A DNA stretch of 64,000 nt, from the NCBI RefSeq assembly GCF_000585495.1, contig NZ_CP007264.1, positions 1,736,001-1,800,000 on the forward strand, in the 5' to 3' direction. The stretch is from Thermococcus nautili. GTDB lineage: Archaea > Methanobacteriota_B > Thermococci > Thermococcales > Thermococcaceae. The position numbers were made by a program, and so were the translations under genes. A model generated the notes under the pieces. That model worked only from the letters and a program-made list of their open reading frames with translations. It made no database searches and had not been told where the DNA came from. Positions within the stretch are counted from its first letter, which is position 1, and each line of letters starts with the position of its first letter. Of this stretch, positions 17,139-24,280 are shown piece by piece.

Positions 17139-18263
17139 CTACCAGAAGCCCTTCATACCCTTCTCCGGAATCGGGCAGAGCACTATTCTCCTTGCCCAAA
17201 GACAGTCCGCACAGCTCGGCGTGTTGCCCCAGCAGTCGTAGTTGGTGTCCTGCACGAAGGAGCAGGACTCGTTCAGCGGGCAGTCGGTGCAGCTCGGATA
17301 GAGGGCGTTTTTGACAACGTAGCGGAACCAGCTGTATTCCCTGCTCGTCCATATCTCCGCCAGGCTCTTCTCGCGGACGTTGCCGAAGGAGTGAGCGTAG
17401 ACCTTCTTCTCCCTGCCGAAGACTATCTCGGGATAGGTGTGGAGGAAGCGGTAGCAGGGAGCAACTTCGCCATCCCAGCGGACGACGGCCACCTTTTTGT
17501 CAACGAACTCGCACTTTCTCTCTGTCCTCAGGGAGAACTCGGCTATCTTGTGGAGGTAGCCGTGATATATCGCTTCCAGCTTGTCAACGATGGGCTTCAT
17601 GTCAACGGAACCGTCGTAGACTATCAGCTCCGCGTGCTCCTTGGTGATTGGAATCAGGTTTGAGATGAGCAAAGTGTCAACGCCGAGGGAACCGACGTAG
17701 TGAGCTATCTCGGGCAGTTCCTTGTAGTTCTCCTTGGTCGCAACCACCTCGACGCCGATGTGGGGAACGTCGCTTCCGAGCTTCTTCTTTACCTCCTGAA
17801 TCTTCCTTATGCGCGAGCTGGTGTAGTCTGGCTTTATGTGGCCGATGTCAACCGGCTGAGTCGGCACGGAGTCAATGGAGAAGTATATGAGGTCGAGGCC
17901 GAGCTTCACCAGCTCTTCGATGCGCTTGTCGGTGAGGAGGAAGCCGTTGGTGCTTATTCCAAGGGCGAAACCGCGCTTTTTGACCTCTCGCGCCATGTCC
18001 ATGAAGCGCGGATGAACGGTCGGCTCTCCGATTCCGCCGAAGTAAATCATTTCGAGCTCGGGAAGCTCTTCGGCGTCGTCGAGAATCTTGAGGAACAGCT
18101 CCCAGTCCATGTCGCCCTCGGGGTCGTCCCAGTACTGCTTGAAGCACATCTCACAGCGAAGGTTACAGCGGTTGGTTATCTCTATGTAGAGGTAGTGGAT
18201 GTCCGGCTTCTTGGGGATTAGAACCTTGTAGTCCGACAAATCGAAAAGGTGGTAGTTCTCCAT
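17139..18263 (-). CDS. cmo: Radical SAM maturase of tungsten oxidoreductases (SPASM type)
   Basis: A 374-residue radical SAM protein. The [4Fe-4S]/SAM motif CNLRCEMC has Cys33, Cys37 and Cys40; YFGGIGEPT follows as the SAM-binding strand. The C-terminal third is Cys-rich (CTDCPLNESCSF, then CWGNTPSCADC and a final Cys), a SPASM/twitch-like auxiliary-cluster domain. Proteins of this form are always next to tungsten AOR-family genes and are thought to mature the cofactor or enzyme; the chemistry is not settled. ATG 18263 sits behind AGGTGT, with TATA box CGTTATAAGC at about 18299-18308. An inverted CCGCTTATAACGG-like symmetry surrounds that TATA box. Confidence 0.9.
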   Translation of the reverse strand: MENYHLFDLSDYKVLIPKKPDIHYLYIEITNRCNLRCEMCFKQYWDDPEGDMDWELFLKILDDAEELPELEMIYFGGIGEPTVHPRFMDMAREVKKRGFALGISTNGFLLTDKRIEELVKLGLDLIYFSIDSVPTQPVDIGHIKPDYTSSRIRKIQEVKKKLGSDVPHIGVEVVATKENYKELPEIAHYVGSLGVDTLLISNLIPITKEHAELIVYDGSVDMKPIVDKLEAIYHGYLHKIAEFSLRTERKCEFVDKKVAVVRWDGEVAPCYRFLHTYPEIVFGREKKVYAHSFGNVREKSLAEIWTSREYSWFRYVVKNALYPSCTDCPLNESCSFVQDTNYDCWGNTPSCADCLWARRIVLCPIPEKGMKGFW

Positions 18264-18371
18264 ATTCGACACCTAAGGGAGGGGTTAAGCGGAACCGCTT
18301 ATAACGGTTGGTGGGCAGAAGTGGGTAAGGAGCAAAGCTTATAAGGGCTCCCCCAGTTATCCCGTCGGGAT

Positions 18372-18449
18372 GGGCCGGTAGCTCAGCCTGGTTAGAGCGC
18401 GGGGCTTTTAACCCCGTGGCCGCGGGTTCGAATCCCGCCCGGCCCGCCA
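18372..18449 (+). tRNA. tRNA-Lys (anticodon TTT), CCA encoded
   Basis: The full cloverleaf can be drawn: acceptor GGGCCGG/CCGGCCC with discriminator G and encoded CCA, D-arm with TAGCTCAG, anticodon stem GCGGGG-loop-CCCCGT with loop CTTTTAA (anticodon TTT), and T-arm GCGGGTTCGAATCCCGC. A TATA box (CTTATAAGG) at about 18338-18346 precedes it. Confidence 0.97.
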
Positions 18450-18451
18450 TC

Positions 18452-18476
18452 GAAACTTTTGCCAAGCAAAAGTTTC
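18452..18476 (+). terminator. Perfect hairpin immediately after tRNA-Lys
   Basis: GAAACTTTTGC-CAA-GCAAAAGTTTC, 11-bp perfect arms with a 3-nt loop, begins 3 nt after the encoded CCA. It may be a terminator or a processing/stability element of the tRNA trailer. Similar though weaker hairpins follow tRNA-Asp (55687-55711) and tRNA-Pro. Confidence 0.55.
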
Positions 18477-18512
18477 ATCAAAGTTTGTGATTCTCTCTTT
18501 GAGTTGCTGTTC

Positions 18513-18547
18513 TTTGAGTGGATTTCTTTTTGAGTTTGCTTCTTTGG
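18513..18547 (+). repeat. tRNA-trailer motif, copy 1 (after tRNA-Lys)
   Basis: Contains TTTGAGTGGATT (18513-18524), identical to 55744-55755, and TTGCTTCTTTGG (18536-18547), the one-base-longer form of the TTGCTCTTTGG motif found exactly at 55766-55776, 18924-18934 (minus) and 18790-18800 (minus). The motif starts 87 nt after the CCA of tRNA-Lys. Confidence 0.7.
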
Positions 18548-18580
18548 AGAGTGAATTCATTTGAGTGCGCCTTTGTAGAT

Positions 18581-18630
18581 GGGTTCAAGCCTTTTTTGCG
18601 CTCCTTTGGAGCGCGGTTCAAGCAGAACCC
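18581..18630 (+). other. Nested hairpin of the tRNA-Lys trailer
   Basis: The inner stem GCGCTCC-TTT-GGAGCGC (18598-18614) is perfect. It is enclosed by GGGTTC (18581-18586) pairing with GAACCC (18625-18630). No protein is encoded here. The same pair of elements, GC-rich hairpin plus GAACCC/GGGTTC pairing, recurs after tRNA-Asp. Confidence 0.55.
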
Positions 18631-18725
18631 GGGTGAAAATGCCTTAGTCCAGTGGATTCAATATCTCAAATACCCGTCGATTTTAAAATCCCCTGCAAAG
18701 AAACCTTAAAGAGGAATCACGAACC

Positions 18726-18773
18726 TTGGTCAAACTTCGCGTAGGCGAACAAGCTTTAAGAAAGCTTGACCAA
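18726..18773. other. Three-way-junction-like inverted repeats
   Basis: An outer stem TTGGTCAA (18726-18733)/TTGACCAA (18766-18773) encloses two hairpins, TTCGC-GTAG-GCGAA (18736-18749) and CAAGCTTT-AAG-AAAGCTTG (18750-18768). The outer and second inner stems share three bases, so they compete. Either strand could fold. No ORF or known RNA family was recognised. Confidence 0.5.
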
Positions 18774-18789
18774 ACAAGTGCCCTTCTCC

Positions 18790-18800
18790 CCAAAGAGCAA
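18790..18800 (-). repeat. tRNA-trailer motif, extra copy
   Basis: Exact TTGCTCTTTGG on the minus strand, 124 nt downstream of the tRNA-Pro copy. On that strand it is followed within about 20 nt by the junction-like fold at 18726-18773. Confidence 0.55.
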
Positions 18801-18886
18801 GAAGTCACTCGTGCACTCTCGAATTGGGAAATTCAACACGAGTTTAGCATTAAAGGAGCCCCTTGAACTAGTTTCAACTCATTTTT

Positions 18887-18903
18887 GGCGTCCTTCGGAC
18901 GCC
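18887..18903 (-). other. GC-rich hairpin of the tRNA-Pro trailer
   Basis: GGCGTCC-GAA-GGACGCC on the minus strand is a perfect 7-bp stem with a 3-nt loop. It lies 20 nt after the TTGCTCTTTGG copy at 18924-18934. Confidence 0.55.
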
Positions 18904-18923
18904 TTCTCAGAGTGAAACACTCA

Positions 18924-18950
18924 CCAAAGAGCAAATCAAAAGAAACTCCC
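18924..18950 (-). repeat. tRNA-trailer motif, copy 2 (after tRNA-Pro)
   Basis: On the minus strand the sequence GAGTTTCTTTTGATTTGC runs into an exact TTGCTCTTTGG at 18934-18924. The motif begins 84 nt after the encoded CCA of tRNA-Pro, the same distance as in the other two tRNA trailers (81 and 87 nt). Confidence 0.7.
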
Positions 18951-19017
18951 CCACAATTGTTGAATTTCAAAAAGGCACATCAACTTCCGCCAGCGCTTTC
19001 GTCAGAAAGGGCTGCAA

Positions 19018-19095
<78 letters not shown>

Positions 19096-19122
19096 ATGCC
19101 CGCTCTTAAGGACTTCGCAGGG

Positions 19123-19130
19123 CTTATAAA
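19123..19130 (+). promoter_or_regulatory. TATA box for the glycosyltransferase gene
   Basis: CTTATAAA 39 nt before GTG 19162 predicts transcription from about 19150. This excludes the in-frame ATG at 19096, which abuts the tRNA-Pro gene and lies upstream of the TATA box. Confidence 0.65.
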
Positions 19131-19161
19131 GTTTACGGACTACTACGGCGGGGTGTGTGGA

Positions 19162-20217
19162 GTGAAGGTCAGCGTCATCGTCCCAACGTACAACGAGCGC
19201 GATAACCTTCCCGAGCTCTTCGAGAGGATTTCAAAGGCGCTAAAAGGCTACGATTACGAGATAATCGTAGTTGACGACGACTCTCCCGACGAAACCTGGA
19301 AGCTCGCCGAGGAGCTCTCGAAGGATTATCCCGTTAAGGTAATCAGGAGAACCGACGAGAAGGGCCTCTCATCCGCTGTAATAAGGGGGTTTAAGGAAGC
19401 AACAGGCGACGTTTTCGTCGTGATGGATGCGGATTTACAGCACCCTCCTGAAGTCATCCCCGAGCTTCTGAAGGCGATAGAGGAAGGTGCTGACATCGCG
19501 ATAGCCAGCAGATACGTTCCAGGGGGCGGTGTTAAGAACTGGTACTGGTACAGAAAGCTCATCTCGAAGGGCGCCATAATGCTCGGCCGCCTCGCCCTCC
19601 CCAAAATCCGGGACGTTAAAGACCCCGTGAGCGGTTTCTTTGCCCTCAGGCGGGAGGTTGTAGAGGGCGTTGAGCTGAACCCGGTTGGCTTCAAAATCCT
19701 CATGGAGATTCTAATCAAGGGCAACTACCGGAAGGTTGTGGAGGTTCCCTTCGTCTTCGGCCTGAGGAAGGCCGGCGAGAGCAAGCTGAGCGGGAAGACG
19801 ATGCTGAACTACCTCAGACACCTCTACCGGCTCATGCGCTGGGAGGGCGAGCTCGACAGGCTGATAAAGTTCTCGCTCGTGGGTCTCTCCGGAGTCCTCG
19901 TCAACGAGGGCTTCCTCTGGCTCTTCGTTCACCTCGGCCTCAACCGCTACGTTGCCAACATCCCTGCAACGGAGCTCGCGATACTCAACAACTTCCTGTG
20001 GAACGACCTGTGGACATTCAAAGACCTCAAGAGAAAGCCCCTCTGGAAGAGACTTGTCAGCTTCCACGTCGCGGCCTTGACCGGCGCCGTTGTCCAGTGG
20101 GCGATATACGTGCCCCTCGTGTGGCTCGGCCTGCACTACCTCATAGCCAACCTGATAGGCATCGGTGCCTCCTTCGTCGTCCGCTTCGCCGTCAACAGGC
20201 ACGTCACGTGGGGTTGA
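19162..20217 (+). CDS. Family 2 glycosyltransferase (dolichol-phosphate mannosyltransferase-like) fused to GtrA-like membrane domain
   Basis: A 351-residue protein. Residues 1-215 are a GT2 domain beginning MKVSVIVPTYNERDN, with VVDDDSPDETW and MDADLQHPPE as nucleotide-sugar/metal-binding motifs and SGFFALRREV near the acceptor site. It resembles DPM1, which transfers mannose or glucose from GDP/UDP-sugar to dolichyl phosphate. Residues about 225-351 form four transmembrane helices of the GtrA type (FSLVGLSGVLVNEGFLWLFV, then NNFLWNDLWTF), thought to flip or hold the polyprenyl-linked sugar. The product would feed N-glycosylation or glycolipid synthesis. GTG 19162 is chosen from the TATA box position and the GGGGTGTG ribosome binding site. 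Confidence 0.88.
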   Translation: MKVSVIVPTYNERDNLPELFERISKALKGYDYEIIVVDDDSPDETWKLAEELSKDYPVKVIRRTDEKGLSSAVIRGFKEATGDVFVVMDADLQHPPEVIPELLKAIEEGADIAIASRYVPGGGVKNWYWYRKLISKGAIMLGRLALPKIRDVKDPVSGFFALRREVVEGVELNPVGFKILMEILIKGNYRKVVEVPFVFGLRKAGESKLSGKTMLNYLRHLYRLMRWEGELDRLIKFSLVGLSGVLVNEGFLWLFVHLGLNRYVANIPATELAILNNFLWNDLWTFKDLKRKPLWKRLVSFHVAALTGAVVQWAIYVPLVWLGLHYLIANLIGIGASFVVRFAVNRHVTWG

Positions 20218-20280
20218 ACGTTCCACGATGGTTAACCTTTAATACTGGCTTTTCTCTAATTTTACGGGGGTGCGCGGAAA

Positions 20281-20994
20281 ATGTACGTAGGCGAGCTACT
20301 CAAGGGACTCGACAGACTGCCAACGGGCGTCCCGGGGCTCGACAACTTAATCGGCGGCGGCTTCCTGCCGGGCAGGGTTTACCTGATTACAGGGCCACCG
20401 GGTAGCGGTAAGACTACCCTTGGAATACAGTTCCTCGTCGAGGGTGCCAACAACGACGAGAAGGGTCTCTTCATATCGCTCTTTGAGACCCAGGACGTTA
20501 TCCTGCGCGACATGCTTCGCTACAACTTCGGAATCCTTGAGCACTTCCAGTCCAAGAGGATAGCCTTCTACGACCTCGGCGAGATTCTGCTGAGCACGAA
20601 CCGCGAGCTCACCTGGGACGAGCTTTTCAAGCTCCTCATCGAGATTATCAAGCGTGAGAAGGCCAAGCGCGTTGTTATTGACTCATTCAGCCTCTTCGAG
20701 TCATTCGTCAGCGACCCTGCGGGAAAGAAAAAGGCCCTCGGAAGGTTCGTCAGGCTCCTCCGCTCCCTTGAGGTCACGACCCTTCTCCTCGCCGAGATGC
20801 TCAGCTCTGAAAAGTACACAGACGAGTACTACCTTGCCGATGGGGTGATAGTGCTCCACCACTTCATGCGCAACTACCAGATGGTCAGGGCGCTCCAGAT
20901 ACTCAAGATGCGCGGCGTTCCGCACGACAGCAACCTGAAGAGGCTTCGCTTCACGACAGACGGAATAAGGGTCTATCCGGAGGCCCCGCTATGA
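20281..20994 (+). CDS. KaiC-like RecA-superfamily ATPase
   Basis: A 237-residue single-domain ATPase. The N-terminus has the KaiC-family lead-in TGVPGLDNLIGGGFLPGRVYLITG, Walker A GPPGSGKTT at 38-46, Glu-rich ETQDV after the second strand, and Walker B VVIDSF at 131-136. It is half the length of cyanobacterial KaiC and lacks the second repeat, as in many archaeal signalling ATPases of unknown role. It overlaps the next gene by ATGA, so the two products are probably made together and act together. Target and signal are unknown. Confidence 0.82.
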   Translation: MYVGELLKGLDRLPTGVPGLDNLIGGGFLPGRVYLITGPPGSGKTTLGIQFLVEGANNDEKGLFISLFETQDVILRDMLRYNFGILEHFQSKRIAFYDLGEILLSTNRELTWDELFKLLIEIIKREKAKRVVIDSFSLFESFVSDPAGKKKALGRFVRLLRSLEVTTLLLAEMLSSEKYTDEYYLADGVIVLHHFMRNYQMVRALQILKMRGVPHDSNLKRLRFTTDGIRVYPEAPL

Positions 20995-21416
20995 CCGAGG
21001 AGAAAAAGAACCTCCTGAAGGAGGCATATCAGTTCGGCTACTTCGTTGGCTTCAGGGGCCACAGCGAGTGGGCGGAGTGGGTGAGGCAGAAGAGGGAGGA
21101 GCTCTATCAGAGGGCTGAAGAACTCGGCATCTACGAGCTCGTCAAAGACGCCTACAGGAGAGGGAAGGAGCTCGGGAAGCGGGACAGGGAGGAGAAGCTT
21201 TACGAAAGCCTCGTGGCAAAGGTCGAACGGGAGGAGGCAAAACCCCGGCCAAAGCGCGCCGTTTCTGTAGTGGCCAGCGCCCGACCGGAGGAATCCTCCG
21301 AACTCGAGCGCGAGTACGTTGAGTTCCTTCAGAGCACGAAGCTCACGATGCCTCCGGAGCTTTTGGATACCCTTAAGCACCTCGAGCCACCGAAGATGCT
21401 CCGGCTCGGGGATTAG
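20991..21416 (+). CDS. Hypothetical charged helical protein, coupled to KaiC-like ATPase
   Basis: A 141-residue protein whose ATG overlaps the stop of the ATPase gene (ATGA). Residues 1-85 are strongly helical and charged (EEKKNLLKEAYQFGYFVGF, REELYQRAEELGIYELVKDAY). A flexible Pro/Arg/Ser stretch follows (about 80-105) and then a short C-terminal tail. No enzyme motif, membrane segment or known domain was recognised. The coupling suggests it is an adaptor or effector of the KaiC-like ATPase. Confidence 0.7.
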   Translation: MTEEKKNLLKEAYQFGYFVGFRGHSEWAEWVRQKREELYQRAEELGIYELVKDAYRRGKELGKRDREEKLYESLVAKVEREEAKPRPKRAVSVVASARPEESSELEREYVEFLQSTKLTMPPELLDTLKHLEPPKMLRLGD

Positions 21417-21456
21417 CCTTTTATAGTTTCTTCTCCACGTTAATACGGTGGTCTTC

Positions 21457-23127
21457 ATGAAGTTGCCCGACGTCCGGCTCAGCCCGGAGCGCGTTCTGAA
21501 GGAGATTTCTGAGATAGCGGAGTTCCACAGGATTCAGGGCTCGCGGGAGCTCGTTGAGAGCGTCGAGATGATTAAAGAGAGGCTCGATGAGCTCGGCGTT
21601 GAGAACAGGCTTTTACGTTCCGCCTACGACGGAAAAACCTGGCACGGGACGCTGGCCTCACCAATAGCTTGGAACCCCGTTCGCGGGGAGCTGTCCTACG
21701 GCGAGAGGAAGCTGACGACGGAGGAAAGCCCGCTCCTTATAATGGCCCACTCACCCGATGGAGAGGCCAAGGCCGAACTCCTGCCGGTTTTCCGCGACGA
21801 GGACTGGGAGAAGGCCGAGGGGAAAATCGTCCTTGTTGGGAGGAACTGGAGAGACGCCTATAAAAGGGCCAACGAGGCCGGCGCCAAGGCCTTCATAGCC
21901 TACCGCGAGGGAACCGGCGAGTTCTATCCCTACATCGGCCTGTTCCTGACGAGGGACGACCTTGAGTGGGCGAAGATTCCCGCGCTGGCAGTTCCTGAGA
22001 GCGTGGCAAAGGATATGATTTCAAAATCCCTTAAAGGTGGCGTTGAGGTAAGCGTTTCCGTCCAGGTGGAAACTCCTGAAAGAGAATACCTCCCGATGCT
22101 CTACGCTACAATCGGAGAAGCCCCTTACATCGTCTTCTCGGCCCACATCTGCCACCCCAAGCCCGGGGCCAACGACAACGCGAGCGGGAGCGCGATGCTC
22201 ATAGAACTCGCGAGGAAGCTCAGCGAGGCCTATAATGACTCCTTCCGCTTCGGCTTCGCCTTCCTCTGGATTCCCGAGTACCACGGCACGCAGGCCTTCT
22301 TTGAAAGGGTGAACCCTGAGGAATTCTACGCCAACGTAAACCTCGACATGGTTGCGGGAAGTTCCGACAGGAGCGGCTCAACGCTGATGCTCGTCAGAAC
22401 GCCATTCTCACGCTTCTCCATTGTTTCCGGCCTGCTCGAACACTTCATCGGGCTGACCAACAGGAGGGGGAAGAGCTTCTCGGGAAGCGAGCTTCCGGCG
22501 ATGGCCTTCAAAGCTTATCCCTACGAGATGGGGAGCGACCACGACATCTTTAACTTCTTCGGTGTTCCCGGAACGATGCCGATAACTTGGCCTGACAGGG
22601 TTTATCACTCGAGCGGGGACACCGTTGAGAAGGTGGGCCTTGAGACAATCGCGATAATCGGAAACGCGGTTCTGGCGGCGGCTCTTACTCTGGCAAAGGA
22701 GGACAGGGAGAAGCTGAGGCGCTTCGCGAGGGGCTACGCCATGAAGGTCCTCGGAGAGGTTTCAATGAACACCGAGACGGAGGAGAGCGAGAGACTCGTA
22801 ATGAGGGGCCTCGCGAGGGATTCAAAGTTCCTCGGCTTTGAGCTCGGTTATGAGTTTGAGAGCGAACCTTGGCTCGAGTGGAAGCTCAGGGGAATCCTCA
22901 ACGAGAGGCTGATTAGGCGGAACGGTGGCAACGCCGAGGAGTTCAAGAAGCTCACAGAGGACAGGAAGGTCTACGCCCAGCTTCACGAACTGCTCATGCT
23001 CTCGGAGCTGCTGCCGAAGGAGAGGGCCTTCAAAGCCCTTGAGGAGGAGTACGGCAGAGCGGATAAAGAAAAGCTTGAAAGACTCGTCAGTGTCCTTGAG
23101 GGAGCGAAAATCGTCACTCTTTCCTGA
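21457..23127 (+). CDS. M28-type zinc aminopeptidase with PA-like insert (DUF4910-type)
   Basis: A 556-residue predicted metallopeptidase. Residues about 95-200 form a PA-like domain (GKIVLVGRN, AYKRANEAGAKAFIAY). The catalytic M28-type core follows with His230/His233 in SAHICHPKPGANDN, Asp240, Glu274 (WIPEYHG), Asp297 (NLDMV), GSDHDIF and His384 (YHSSGDT). The C-terminal 150 residues are helical and may be a dimerisation or winged-helix domain as in DUF4910 proteins. No signal peptide is present, so it acts in the cytoplasm, probably in peptide use. ATG 21457 lies behind GGTGGT; CTTTTATAG at 21418-21426 is the TATA box. Confidence 0.78.
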   Translation: MKLPDVRLSPERVLKEISEIAEFHRIQGSRELVESVEMIKERLDELGVENRLLRSAYDGKTWHGTLASPIAWNPVRGELSYGERKLTTEESPLLIMAHSPDGEAKAELLPVFRDEDWEKAEGKIVLVGRNWRDAYKRANEAGAKAFIAYREGTGEFYPYIGLFLTRDDLEWAKIPALAVPESVAKDMISKSLKGGVEVSVSVQVETPEREYLPMLYATIGEAPYIVFSAHICHPKPGANDNASGSAMLIELARKLSEAYNDSFRFGFAFLWIPEYHGTQAFFERVNPEEFYANVNLDMVAGSSDRSGSTLMLVRTPFSRFSIVSGLLEHFIGLTNRRGKSFSGSELPAMAFKAYPYEMGSDHDIFNFFGVPGTMPITWPDRVYHSSGDTVEKVGLETIAIIGNAVLAAALTLAKEDREKLRRFARGYAMKVLGEVSMNTETEESERLVMRGLARDSKFLGFELGYEFESEPWLEWKLRGILNERLIRRNGGNAEEFKKLTEDRKVYAQLHELLMLSELLPKERAFKALEEEYGRADKEKLERLVSVLEGAKIVTLS

Positions 23128-23440
23128 GCTCCTTCTCTATTTCGTTTATCCTCTCAAGGATGTGCCTCTTGAGGTTCTCAAGGAGCTCGCTCGGGGAAAC
23201 GGCGGTGTAGGTGTAGCCGAGCCAGCCCTGCTGTATTAGCTCCCTCCTGAGCATTCCCCTGCGGTAAAGGCTGAGGACGTGCTCCCGAACGGAGCGCTCG
23301 CTTATGCCGAGCTCCTTGACTATCTCAGTAACGCGCATCGGTCTCTTCTTCTCCAGGAGCAGGCGGTAGATTCTGAGCTCGGTTTTCTTGACTCCCAGGG
23401 AGCGGAGCAGGGTTTCGAGCCTCTCGTAGACGTCGCTCAT
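23114..23440 (-). CDS. Small winged-helix transcriptional regulator (TrmB/MarR-like)
   Basis: A 108-residue DNA-binding protein. A first helix (MSDVYERLETLLRSLGV) leads into a winged helix (TELRIYRLLLEKKRPMRVTEIVKELGISERSVREHVLSLYRRGML) and a C-terminal amphipathic helix (ELLENLKRHILERINEIEKELRKE) that probably makes the dimer. There is no ligand domain. The start at 23440 is given by GGTGAGAG; an earlier codon at 23464 lies in the promoter. A 7-bp inverted repeat between the TATA box and the start (23463-23488) is a candidate autoregulatory site. Its 3' end overlaps the peptidase gene by 14 nt. Confidence 0.78.
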   Translation of the reverse strand: MSDVYERLETLLRSLGVKKTELRIYRLLLEKKRPMRVTEIVKELGISERSVREHVLSLYRRGMLRRELIQQGWLGYTYTAVSPSELLENLKRHILERINEIEKELRKE

Positions 23441-23462
23441 CTCTCTCACCACTAATGTTCTC

Positions 23463-23488
23463 ACCTATGAAGTTCTTTGTGCATAGGT
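23463..23488 (-). promoter_or_regulatory. Candidate autoregulatory inverted repeat
   Basis: ACCTATG (23463-23469) and CATAGGT (23482-23488) are perfect inverted arms with a 12-nt spacer. They lie between a TATA box (CTTATTAAG on the minus strand, 23489-23497) and the regulator start codon, over the expected transcription start. Confidence 0.45.
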
Positions 23489-23504
23489 CTTAATAAGGGT
23501 TTTC

Positions 23505-24152
23505 CTAAAGTTCTAGCCTCCCGAGGTAGAGGCCCTCAGGGAGGAAGAGCTCAATCTCCCTCGCTTTCCTGAGGAACGGGACGAGTTTAATTCCTTCCCT
23601 CACGTCGAAGCCCTCAATGTAAGGATTGACCGTCGGGAGGACGAGGAATTCATTAACCCTCGCGAAGACCTTCACCTTCCTCGCAACACCGCCGGACTTC
23701 AGGGTGTAAGCAGGATGCGCGTGGCCGAGGAAGGCCTCCTCGAACTCTATCTTTGGCAGTCTCGTGTGGCCGTGGAGGAAGAGCTTCCCGTCGAGCAGTA
23801 AGTGCTCCCGAACCTCGACGTTGGGGAACTTCCCGGTTACCTCCTCGATTCTTCCGTCGTGGTTGCCCCTGGTCACAATTATCCTAACGTCCTTCAGCGC
23901 CGAGAAGAAGCGCAGGAGCATTTCCTTCAGGCGGAAGCTCAGGCCGAGTGGTTCTTTCACGTCGCCGAGGATTATCAAAGCGTCGGCACCGCTTTCCACG
24001 ATGAACCGAGCCAGACTTTCCTCGAAGCCCGTTTTAATCCTTAATCCCCGGGAAAGCTCGAAGCCTATATGCGGGTCAGCTATCAGAAGGGTTCTTCCGA
24101 GGGAGGTGTCGAGCAAAAGGGATAAACTCTCAAAGTCGGAAAAAGGAGACAT
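23505..24152 (-). CDS. Metallophosphoesterase (archaeal COG1407 type)
   Basis: A 215-residue calcineurin-fold phosphoesterase. All the dimetal motifs are present: DPHIGFE (Asp26 region), GDVKE, GNHDG, HGHT and GHAHPAY. The group is usually annotated as an archaeal predicted phosphoesterase and often linked to DNA-repair helicases, but no such partner is next to it here. The substrate may be a phosphodiester or nucleotide. The start at ATG 24152 has GGTGATTCT before it. The gene lies 14 nt from the L41e gene on the same strand, so the two are probably co-transcribed. Confidence 0.85.
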   Translation of the reverse strand: MSPFSDFESLSLLLDTSLGRTLLIADPHIGFELSRGLRIKTGFEESLARFIVESGADALIILGDVKEPLGLSFRLKEMLLRFFSALKDVRIIVTRGNHDGRIEEVTGKFPNVEVREHLLLDGKLFLHGHTRLPKIEFEEAFLGHAHPAYTLKSGGVARKVKVFARVNEFLVLPTVNPYIEGFDVREGIKLVPFLRKAREIELFLPEGLYLGRLEL

Positions 24153-24166
24153 AGAATCACCGGGCT

Positions 24167-24280
24167 TCAGATGAGCCCGCGCTCCTTCCTGCGCTGCCTC
24201 TTGAGGCGCCTAATCCTCTTCTTAATCCACTTCCACCTCATCCTTCCCTTCTTCTTCCATTTCCTTGGGCGTCTCTTCAT
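24167..24280 (-). CDS. rpl41e: Ribosomal protein L41e
   Basis: A 37-residue, extremely basic peptide beginning [18 protein letters not shown] and ending RKERGLI. It is the smallest ribosomal protein, a single helix at the subunit interface. A longer frame can be read from 24373, but GGTGAT at 24286-24291 on the minus strand sets ATG 24280, and a TATA box GCTTAAAAAG lies at about 24330-24340, inside that longer frame. Confidence 0.92.

Noticed and set aside
18450-19017. CRISPR array or integrated element beside the tRNA genes
   Set aside because: The repeated motif is too short, imperfectly spaced and placed on both strands according to each tRNA's direction. No integrase, duplicated tRNA 3' end or cas gene is present.
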